A stretch of DNA of 64,000 bases from Lepidostoma basale (taxonomy: Eukaryota; Arthropoda; Insecta; Trichoptera; Lepidostomatidae): the NCBI GenBank assembly GCA_022606425.2, contig JAHDVF020000761.1, positions 186,001 to 250,000 of the forward strand, given 5' to 3'. The notes beneath the pieces are model-generated. The model had not been told where the DNA came from. It saw nothing but the letters and a program-made list of their open reading frames with translations, and did no database searches. Position 1 is the first letter of the stretch. Every line of letters begins with the position of its first letter. Positions 55,165-63,404 of the stretch are shown one piece after another. A program made the position numbers and the translations under genes.

Positions 55165-55290
55165 CAAGGTCAAAAATGAGATTCAAATTCAAATCAAATC
55201 AAATTCAAATTCAAATCAGTTTATTTTCTCAAAAGACATTACAAAAAAAATTTATAGTTTAAGGCATCTATTGAGAACAGGTAAAACATA
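55165..55290 (-). repeat. (ATTTGA)n-type tail with short unique flank
   Basis: GATTCAAATTCAAATCAAAT and ATTCAAATTCAAATCAGTTT form a pentamer/hexamer run, followed by TTATTTTCTCAAAAGACATT. On the minus strand this is a microsatellite 3' tail of a retroposon with no coding part left. Confidence 0.5.
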
Positions 55291-55735
55291 ATAAATATAT
55301 AATACCAGGAAAGCATGAGATATGGTTCGACATTAGGAATACAGGATACTCTCCAAAGTCAAGATTATTTGTCTTCTGAATGTACTTTCACGAATATGAA
55401 AGACATCGATCTCCGAAGCGATCATGTTCAGCAGTTTGATTGCTCTCCCCACCGGCATCACCGAGATATAGTCCTTATTAGAACCATTCCTACAAAACTA
55501 GGTTGCCATTGACACGATGAAGAGGAAAAAACAAGAATATTAAGAAATTGTCCATTAAAAAACTTTTTATTGTTATTTTTTAATACTTACATTCCACGCA
55601 CATTTATAAATTAACGGGTGTCTATCACGTTTTTGACTAATGTCTATTTGAAAATAATTAAAATATGGTTTTATCACTTTAAATTATGTATTGTACATCA
55701 CATCTTTTCATATAAAGAGATCTCCTATTTTATTT
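55291..55735. other. Intron, no gene seen
   Basis: Nothing recognised. Confidence 0.4.
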
Positions 55736-55739
55736 TTAG

Positions 55740-55815
55740 TTCTAAATTTCAATCCAAGGCCTTTGCAGCAAAGTTTAATATCGTTTCTGGTTCTTGGGAT
55801 GCCACTTGGGCCTTA
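55740..55815 (+). repeat. Unnamed interspersed repeat, copy 3
   Basis: TTTCAATCCAAGGCCTTTGC, AAGTTTAATATCGTTTC, GGTTCTTGGGATGCCACTTG, GGCC; same block order as 4070-4165 and 7540-7632. Confidence 0.6.
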
Positions 55816-56180
55816 ATTTATCTATTCCGAAAAATAAAATGATTAAGTTGGTATTTCTAATGTGACTTTAGTCAAAAACACATTTTTGGCTTGTGTCACT
55901 GTACACATACTAATACGACGTGTCTTTCGGCGAAATCGGTTCGTAGCTAAATGAACAAAATTAAGTGTTATCAAAACAAAATTTGTACTGTAACCGACAC
56001 GGGATTCAATAAAGAAAATCCATAGCATTATTTAACTGTTTATTAAGCAAGGATCTCTCTCTCTATATTTGCATGTACACACTCTAAAATTATCGATATA
56101 TTTCACAAGGTTGGATTATATTGCGTAAAAGTCTGTTTAACACTGAAGTTATAAAAAATAGGCAACTTTCGCAACTCTTA
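55816..56180. other. Intron, no gene seen
   Basis: AT-rich up to the GC-rich element that follows. Confidence 0.4.
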
Positions 56181-56402
56181 CAGTTATGCGTCGAAACACA
56201 CGGCTCGGGTTTTATGGTGTTGCGGGATCCTTTGACTAATACTGCACCGGCGGCCGGGGTGTCGTAAAGTCATAAAACAACGTCGTCCCGTTATCAGCCC
56301 TTGGAATGCAGGTCCAGGGGTGGCCGATAGAGTTTTATCGATCTCGCCGTACGCAGATCTCTCGTTCAATAGAAACTCTCGTTCGCTGGCTCCGTCTCCA
56401 CA

Positions 56403-56775
56403 CCGGGAGGGTCGTTATCCAAATACCGGCGGCCTACCTCCCATACAGAGAGAGGGTGATCCGCGGTGCAGGTTTCCTCTGGCGTTTATCCTCACACAGG
56501 GAGGATCTGTATCCCGGATCGCAGGTTGCCGTTGGCCTACCTCCCGCACAGGGGGAGGGTTATCTAAGGGATTACCGCCGGCCTACCTCTCACACAGGGA
56601 GAGGGTTATCCGCGGTGCAGGGTGCTACTGGCCTACCTCCCGCACAGGGAGAGGGTTATCCAGGGTTGCAGGGTGCCACTGGCCTACCTCCCGCACAGGG
56701 GGAGGGTTATCCAGGGACTTTCCTCCGGCCTACCTCCCACACAGGGAGAGGGTTATCCGGGTACGGAGTACCACT
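56403..56775. repeat. GC-rich minisatellite, ~46-51-bp unit, about seven copies
   Basis: Units begin GGCCTACCTCCC (56431, 56534, 56580, 56630, 56681, 56727; a variant at 56481) and contain CACACAGGGAGAGGGTTATC. The central units are the most alike. Both plus-strand long frames here (56306-56824, 56320-56808) are a by-product of the repeat and are not called as genes. Confidence 0.85.
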
Positions 56776-57058
56776 AGCATGGACCCCTCTTCAAGGAGGC
56801 CCACTTAGCCAGGGTATAAACTAAACAAGGGCTAACGCCACGCCCCGAGACGCTCGTTCAGTAGTACTACTAGAGTACTCTAGCCCGAGAAGAATGTGAC
56901 GATCCTTGACTTTGAACTTTTTGAGCCGGAAGTGTCAGGCCGAAGCCTATTACTCCCCCACAATTAGGAATGTTGAGTGAAAGGTGAGGTTTATTTACTT
57001 GAGGACGTGGTGGGTTTTGTTATTTGGGTTTGCAAGAGGGGAATGATTAATTTGTTAG

Positions 57059-57478
57059 TCAGGGCGGGTCGGGTGGGGTGGGTGGTGGGTTTGGCGGGGG
57101 CGGGAGTGAAGGTAGGGGTTGTGTGTTGTGGCCCGTAGTGTTCCTCTGAAGGAGGATGTGTTTTGGGCGCTTGTATCGAGTGTGAGTGTGTGGGGAGTAG
57201 CTTGTGGTTACTTGAATTGTGGGGTTGGGGTGAGAGGCAACCCCCTGGAAGAAGCGCTCGGCCAATGTGCGGATGTGTTCGTCTAGAGTCGGGATTCCGG
57301 CCTCTAGGTGTAGTTGAGTGATCCTGCTCCAGAAGGGTGCGCCCAGCGCGAGCCGGAGGGCCTTATTTTGCAGGATTGTGACGATCCGTCGGAATGTATG
57401 GCGTTTTAAAGGCCATTGCTCCGCCTTTGGGGTTGTGGTGACGACGGCAGCGCCGCGCGGTGCTTCCAGGAGTTGCAT
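57059..57478 (-). pseudogene. Jockey-like ORF2 reverse transcriptase C-terminus
   Basis: 139-codon open frame: TILQNKALRLALGAPFWSRI, QLHLEAGIPTLDEHIRTLAE, RFFQGVASHPNPTI, RYKRPKHIL, then a proline-rich end (PSLPPPPNPPPTPPDPP). The L-Q-N-K-A-L-R .. G-A-P .. L-H-x-x-x-x-I-P-T-L .. H-P-N order is diagnostic of jockey-clade ORF2 ends. The RT palm is absent, so 5'-truncated. The C-rich tail may be frame-preserved 3' sequence. Confidence 0.8.
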
Positions 57479-57480
57479 CC

Positions 57481-57784
57481 TCGTGCGTCTTCGGAATCAC
57501 GGGATCCGCCCCTATCTCAGGGTCGTTCCAATGGCGGCGGGTGGAATTTACGTACCATACGCAAATCATTCCATCAAAAAAATATTTCACAATTCTATCT
57601 CGTTACAGTACATGTTATTGTATAATTTATTAGTTGTCACCACAAATTGAGTATATACGAAAGTATAAACCTTTTATTGCAGTATTTATTATACCATAAT
57701 AGGACTTTTTATTACATCATATGGAGTAATTTAAATGTTATTCTATTATTAATTTTATTTTGTAATTACTACAAATACTTCTCG
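57481..57784. other. Intron, transition from GC-rich to AT-rich
   Basis: 57481-57545 may still belong to the jockey-like element in another frame; nothing is recognised beyond. Confidence 0.35.
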
Positions 57785-58510
57785 GCGCTACATCCCGGTG
57801 TGGGACTTGGCCTCCTCTACAACGGTCCTCCACTGACTTGGCCATCGCTCTCCATTCCCCAGCTCCTTCTATTTTATCCCAATCCTCTTTTTCTCGGTCT
57901 GCCTCTAGGTCTCTTTTCGCGGGGCACCCATCTGGATATGACTTTTGGTGTTCTACCCTCTGGCATTCTAACTACATGACCAGCCCATCGTAGGCGTTGA
58001 GACTTACAAAATCTCACTACTGTTTCCTGGTTAATCAGTACTTAAAGTTCAAGATTTCTTTTGATTCTGTAAGTCCTTTCCTCCAACGTAGGTCCAAAAA
58101 ATTTTCTCATTATTTTCCTTTCAAAAGAAACCAGCCTTCTACTGCCAGCCTGCCTTCCTCTCTCTGCGTTAGAGACCATGTCTCACAGACGTAGGTGACT
58201 ACCGGTCTTATAATCGTCTCATATATTAAAAATCTGGTATTCCTGCTGAGTAACTTAGATCCCAGAAGCTTCTTACACGCACGAAAAGTTCTGTTTGCTG
58301 CTAAGTGGCGAATATTTAATTCTTCTCCCAGCTTATTCCTGGAATTGAGATTCGAGCCCAGATAGGTGCTAGACCTCTTCGTACATATGTTGTTACATAT
58401 GTATGTTTTGAAGGGGATGTTGCTCGCGTGCGCTAACCACATATTTTGTTTTTGAGGCATTTGTTTGAAGGATAAATTTCTCCGCTTCTCTTTTCAGAAC
58501 TGTACCTTTC
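57785..58510 (-). pseudogene. RTE-like LINE reverse transcriptase C-terminus, third subfamily
   Basis: Minus frame 58110-58460: SSTYLGSNLNSRNKLGEELN, RHLAANRTFRACKKLLGSKL, LIYETIIRPVVTYVCETWSL, TQREEGRLAV. This is the Y-L-G-S .. A-N-R .. I-Y-x-T-I-I-R-P-V-V-T-Y-x-x-E-T-W thumb region. Further 3' (57785-58100) the minus strand continues with R-W-A-G-H-V-V-R-M-like and G-R-P-like sequence in other frames. Frameshifted and 5'-truncated. Confidence 0.75.
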
Positions 58511-59020
58511 TCTATCATCGAGATGACGATATTATATTATTTAGTATTTAATTTATATAAAAATTGACCAAAAACACAATGTATTATGTTTTTTAATGAA
58601 CAAAGGTAGCATTTTTACCTACTTATTTTACTTCAAATAAGAATATTACAGTTTAATTAAACTTCTATCATTATTAAAATCATTCGCTGTTCTAAAACGT
58701 AAACTATTTTTGACACTATTTGATTAAGAAAAAATAACCGTATATCGGGATTGCGTTTCGTTTTATCCCAAAAATGTCGGAAAATTTTCAAAATATGCAT
58801 CTACTGTGACCGAAGCGAAACTTGAATTTTAAAACCGATTTCCGGGTGAGCGCGCTACATGTGGGAGTGTACTCGTTTGAAAAGCTGAAAGTCGCAGATT
58901 AAAGCTCTACGGTGGCCACGATATCCATTAAAACTTTACGAAATGCTTTTCTGTATTTTTAATATTATATATATTTTATATACATATAAACATTAATTCC
59001 TACACATAATACAAAGATAA
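58511..59020. other. Intron, no gene seen
   Basis: 58790-58930 is slightly GC-richer; nothing recognised. Confidence 0.4.
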
Positions 59021-59024
59021 CTAA

Positions 59025-59460
59025 CTAACTAACAATCACGCCGTCTAGCTGAATGGATAGACAGAAAGAATGTATTGCAACACTTTTCTTTACTTACATA
59101 CTTCTCTCGTTTCCTGAACATTCTTACATGTACGAGTATATCATGCACGCGCGTCGATTTCTCTGACTCCTTACGTGGCCGACATTTAATCTTTAATTTA
59201 TTTGATCGTGCCATGTTTCTATTTTTCTAGTTCCATTAACATCGTTAACATATACATTTTTTACCATTCTTTCTTGTTTCATTATTTTCATGCGTCCAAA
59301 TCATCTTAATATTCCTTTCATTATTTTGTCCATAACACTTTCATTCGCACCGGATTCACTTCTTATGTTTTCATATGACACTCTTATCATACAAAGTTTT
59401 ATGATAGTGTGTTGAATGTCTACCCCTTCGGGAAGATGGCGTGATGGTTAGTTAGTTAGA
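59025..59460 (-). mobile_element. GTTA-tail LINE family, long copy plus opposed end
   Basis: Minus strand 59025-59402 from TAACTAACTAACTAACAATCACGCC through GACTCCTTACGTGGCCGAC and GTTCCATTAACATCGTTAAC to CATATGACACTCTTATCAT. TACGAGTA sits at 59131-59138 where relatives read ACATCGTGTC. At 59405-59460 a plus-strand terminus (ACCCCTTCGGGAAGATGGCG, TGATGGTTAGTTAG) faces the other way, so both ends of the block carry a GTTA tail. Confidence 0.8.
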
Positions 59461-60575
59461 TCAAATTTATTCCTGTAATGAGACGTCCAGCTTTCTCTTT
59501 ATCTCTTTTTACCTAACAAATGTTGGATTATTGAAATCAAAGTCCTGCCCTGATATACGGTCACAAAATAGCGTTCACAATGTGTTTTTTTAATTTAAGG
59601 TTCTGAATATATTTGACTTTGACTCCAGAGTTACACATATCGTATGCTAATATTAATATCATTAGTAATCTTTGTGATATTATGTCAAAAGTCGGTTTGT
59701 ATTTTCTTTCAACCACTTATTACTTTTCATCACATGATTACCAGTTTCGATCATTTTTTTAGTAATAAAATTTAAATCTTACAACTAATATACGAGTAAA
59801 ACAGTTTCAATATAAAACAGGTCATGATAACAAAAAACACTCAGTAGAAAAAACACACTTGAATACAAAACATGAGACGTTAAAAAAACGTGCCTGATCG
59901 TAAACCACGCGTTGGTACCTGAATTTGTTGGCATTTTTAGAGTCTTTGATGCCCTATGGAAAATCATTTTACCTTTATAAAACCTCATACAAAATTCTAT
60001 TATCTGAACCCATTGAAAGTGTATTCTTTCTTCAGAACAACTACAAGAATAAACTGATATTCTAATGAAATGGCTACTGTAGGTAAATTATCTTGGTGAC
60101 ATATGGGATACAAATAAATGTATATTTTTATGTAGTTATGTAAGCACAATAATAAATATTTGTTTAAATATCCGCATAGTAGATTGAAATTTTTCAATCT
60201 AAGTAAAATACAAAAACAAATACTATGAACGAATGCATGAAAAAATGTAGGTATCGTTTAGAAAATAAAACAAGAAACAAGGGAGAATTATTGTCAAAAT
60301 ATGGCTCCTTTTGTTAAAATTTCATTACATTATTGTGCAATTTTAATTTTTAAGTTTATTTTTTTAGACACGTTTTGAAGGATTTACACCGTTCAACTGT
60401 TCCGTAATTTATATCTTTCTCTCTTCTATGTAATAAATATATAACATACTGAAAAGTGTAAAAACAAATAAGTGTTTTAATTTATTTCTAAATCAAAATC
60501 ATTTACAAACCGTTCGCTGTCGTTAAATAAATACAACTTATTTTAAAAACATAAAATGTTAGAGGATTTTTTTAC
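59461..60575. other. AT-rich intron, no gene seen
   Basis: Nothing recognised. TACGAGTA at 59791-59798. Confidence 0.4.
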
Positions 60576-60576
60576 T

Positions 60577-60965
60577 AATTACAAAACTATGACAGAGAAT
60601 AGTGTTTTTTCTTATTACAAAATCATAGAAGAGAAGAATCTTATTTCTTTTTATAAAAACATGATAGGGAAAAATAATCTTCTTGTTACAAAACCATGAA
60701 AGAGAAGATAGTTATTTCTTATTATAAAACCAGAAAGAGACGAGTGTTATTTCTTATTATTAAACCATGAAAGAGAATAGTGTTTTCACATATTATAAAA
60801 TCACGGAATAGAAGATTGTTGTTCTTAATATAAAACAATGGAAAAGAAGAGTGATATTTTTTATTATGAAACGATGAAAGAGAAGAATTTGTTTTCTTAT
60901 TACAATACCATGGAAGAAATGGTGTTTTATCTTATTATAAAACGATGCAACAAAATAAGAATCAT
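60577..60965 (+). repeat. Tandem array, ~36-bp unit, about ten copies, next to exon B
   Basis: Unit close to AAACCATGAAAGAGAAGA then GTGTTATTTCTTATTATA. Unit starts near 60691, 60727, 60762, 60798, 60833, 60868, 60904 and 60939 give a 35-36-bp period, with more diverged units back to 60577. The array stops ~25 bp before the exon B acceptor, so it occupies the zone where the branch point would be expected. The 36-bp period gives a long open frame (60838 on) that merely runs into the exon. Confidence 0.8.
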
Positions 60966-60988
60966 GTCGAAAAAAATTGTGTTTTCAG

Positions 60989-61188
60989 TTGGGACGCCCG
61001 CGCGCCCGCCACCCCGACCGGCTCGCACTGGGCGTCTCCGGCGCTCGCAGGGAGAGCTCGCTGGGCCGCACGGCCCGCCCGCCTGGCTCTACGACCGGCT
61101 CGACCCAAGGACGGAGGCCTCTACCGCTGCCGGGCCGACTTCAGAACCGAACCCTCCAAGTTCACACACGTTAAGCTCATCATAGTCG
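60989..61188 (+). CDS. Sidestep-family cell-surface protein, exon B (second half of Ig V-type domain)
   Basis: Internal coding exon, 200 bp: one base completing Ser, 66 codons (60990-61187), one base left over (phase 1). Acceptor TTTTCAG, donor GTAAGA. Seen: SWDARAPATPTGSHW, matching the Y-S-x-D-A-R-G .. H-W segment of Sidestep Ig1; then RPKDGGLYRCRADFRTEPSK with the second Ig cysteine in D-G-G-x-Y-x-C (61128-61130), and FTHVKLIIV as the last strand. The two cysteines are 78 residues apart across exons A and B, which suits a V-type fold. GC is very high (about two thirds) and the middle is unusually rich in Ala/Arg/Pro compared with Drosophila relatives. Next exon should encode V-P-P and Ig2; it is not in the window. 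Confidence 0.87.
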
Positions 61189-62875
61189 GTAAGATATATC
61201 AATTAAAATATATTTTAAATACATGTCTTCTTCTTCTTCTTCTCGTCACTATTATGCGATGATTAGAATGTGCAGGTTATACAATTGGAAAGAATGGGTA
61301 ATATTGATATATTTGCTGATATACTTCCCTCCCTTAAACAAAATATCAAGAGAATTGCTCTAATTAACAACATTACTATTTTGAAGTATAATTAGTAACA
61401 ATTTTGTTCCGTATTTTGGTATTTTCTTCCATATACCAAAATATTTAATAAGTGTTTTCAGTACATCTGTATAAACATTTTTTAAATCATTAAATATTAA
61501 CCGTAATAATATATGGCTTTAACACAGAACAATATTGTAATTTTATTTTTTTATCGTTTTAAGTCAAATTTTACGAAAAATCATATGAGAGATGTTATCC
61601 ATAAGAGAAAAGATTACCGATTTAAAATATCGATCAATCTCGTGTGATTTAAACCAAGTGTAGAGCGGGTTCCGCTACAAAAAGCGAACCACATTAAATA
61701 TAATTTATAAACTGAATAAAAGCAGAAAGCTAAGGGTTTTGTTATCCAATAAGAGAAACCTAATATCAAATAATATATCACCCCGCGCAAGCACACAAAT
61801 ACTACAGGAATTATTTGATAAGTAAGTACTTCAGTTATAATAATAAATTACATGGCAACCTAAAAACGACGGACCTCCAGTCTTACTTATAATTTACCTT
61901 TCGAATATATTTCAAACAAAATGAAAATGAATGACCAAAACCTTTTATGGTCGCTTATTGAATTACGGCATCGTCACATCAAAGGAGGCCTTGGAGGCAC
62001 ATAAAGGTTTATTTGGCAGTATAGACACATCACATCATATTAATGTCCCCGATGTCAGACGGTACTGTGCTCCTTCAGCGATTACATACGAAATTAGGAT
62101 TTTTTTGTAACCAATTTCGAATAAAGCAATTATTACGCGACTACCGCTGGGTATATGGAGTAGTGTATATTTCCACGACATGACAAAAGTTTTAGTTCAG
62201 CTTTATTCGAAAAGGTTTTGTGTTCATCATCATTTAGGAAACACGAAACCATTTACTTAATCGATATACAAATTTAGCATCACAAAAGAAGGGGGACAGT
62301 TTGGGTTCATTGTTGCTTCCCTTTCATTAATTTCCTTTAATATAGATATCATTCCGTAATATCAATTACAGAATTCTTCGGAATAGCTCCTTCTCCGCCG
62401 ATTACAATTATTAAGTACCCCCCATTGTACTGAGTTAAATGTTGTTCGTTTTACAAAGGTATCTATCGACAACTTCGGCAATGTTCGAGGAGTTATTTCA
62501 AGTTCCCGAAGTAACTCCATAATCATAATAAGAATCGTTCGATATATTTGTATAATATTTTTAAGGTTTTAACCTTTTGCAAACTTTACGTTTTTTTACA
62601 ATCAATCACTCGCTACAAAAGTCGGAAAACTTTTTCTTCGAGACGATTAAAGTTCCATATCGTTGAAAGTTGCGAAGGAAAATCGTTTCCGAGGGAAACC
62701 CTATTCCATATACAAATACCACATCTTATCTGAGAACATCTCAGACTTTTCTTTTAAAGTAAAGTAACGCGAAATAAGTGCTGCAAACTCTTTTAAAATA
62801 TGGAACGATTTCAACTTTTTAACTTTTACGGAATCAATACATCGAAACACTCGATATAAGAATATCCAATTTGTA
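61189..62875 (+). other. Intron downstream of exon B, no further exon seen
   Basis: Begins GTAAGATATA. A (CTT)n run at 61223-61241 is a possible (GAA)n LINE tail on minus. 61860-62560 is GC-richer unique sequence without an Ig2-like exon. Confidence 0.5.
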
Positions 62876-62877
62876 CT

Positions 62878-62925
62878 TAGTACTAGCCATCTGGCCCAGT
62901 GGTAGCTCGTTGATACGTGTAAATT
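62878..62925 (+). mobile_element. Truncated tRNA-like head (SINE fragment)
   Basis: CATCTGGCCCAGTGGTAGCTCGTTGATACG contains a good box A (TGGCCCAGTGGTAGC is close to the tRNA consensus), but no box B or acceptor stem follows, so not a functional tRNA gene. Confidence 0.4.
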
Positions 62926-63049
62926 GTTTTATATATCAAAATGTAAATAAATCCCTAATCCCTCAAAGTCGTCATGGTTTAAACAAACAAAAAAATTATT
63001 ATATAATTTTTTTTTATCAAAACTATATTGAGATCACTGCGTTAGTTAG

Positions 63050-63230
63050 GACATATTGAACGCATGAATAAATAAAGAATGGTTCAGAAATTATTCATTT
63101 ACGATGTAAATGGATTGCGACGTCAAAGAAGATTAAGGAAAATCGACGTGCGACTATGACTCGCTGTATAAATGCGGAGGAAGGTAGGGAGATGGTCTAT
63201 TATCTCTGCCTACCCGTTCACATTCATTTA
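63050..63230 (+). mobile_element. GTTA-tail LINE family, 3' end fragment
   Basis: GGACATATTGAACGCATGAA, TTTACGATGTAAATGGATTG, AAAATCGACGTGCGACTATG, CTCTGCCTACCCGTTC; the terminal GGCGTGATGG is lost. Confidence 0.7.
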
Positions 63231-63234
63231 TTAA

Positions 63235-63350
63235 ATATTTTTATAAAATATAATTATTAACCACGACATGTTTCGGAGGTGACCTCCATCCTCAGGTATA
63301 AATGTATTATATAACAATTGTAGTTATATTATATTAGTCCGAAACATATG
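63235..63350 (-). repeat. Hammerhead-type repeat family A, single complete copy
   Basis: Unit with core at 63262-63300 (next entry), downstream GGTTAATAATTATATTTTAT and upstream AATATAACTACAATTG, which can pair distally (AACUAC with GUGGUU). Confidence 0.65.
63262..63300 (-). ncRNA. Hammerhead ribozyme motif, family A (consensus core)
   Basis: Minus strand: stem I UAC, CUGAGGA (63295-63289, fits CUGANGA), U, stem II GGAGG-UCA-CCUCC (perfect, 63287-63275), GAAA (63274-63271), self-complementary CAUG, U-C with cleavage expected between 63265 and 63264, then GUG. All conserved core positions match. Stem I is short next to the core, with a possible longer distal helix. Confidence 0.65.
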
Positions 63351-63404
63351 GTGTTTGATATATTTATTTTGTAAAAATAATTAAGAAATTAAGAAGTAGA
63401 ATAT

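Larger units (their letters stand above)
56185..57480 (-). mobile_element. Jockey-like LINE 3' region with GC-rich 3' part
   Basis: The block is strikingly GC-rich against the ~30-35% surroundings. It holds an ORF2 C-terminus on minus (57059-57478) and, downstream of its stop, ~870 bp that includes a minisatellite (56403-56775). Boundaries are set by the base-composition change and are approximate. Confidence 0.6.
18468..60988 (+). other. Giant TE-filled intron between sidestep-family exons A and B
   Basis: Donor GTAAGATCC at 18468 and acceptor GTGTTTTCAG ending at 60988 define a 42,521-bp intron. Its phase (2) is consistent on both sides: AG plus T gives Ser, producing V-Y-S-W-D-A-R. All transposons listed between these positions lie within it. 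No other exon of this gene was recognised inside. Confidence 0.8.

Noticed and set aside
56306..56824. 172-codon and 162-codon overlapping open frames
   Set aside because: Both arise from the ~50-bp minisatellite, whose repeats keep frames open; no domain and no matching start context.
57059..57478. Host proline-rich protein on the minus strand
   Set aside because: The N-terminal two thirds match jockey-clade ORF2 ends (QNKALR .. HPNP); the proline tail alone suggested a host gene.
62878..62925. Functional tRNA gene
   Set aside because: Box A matches but there is no anticodon stem, box B or acceptor pairing; a SINE scrap is more likely.
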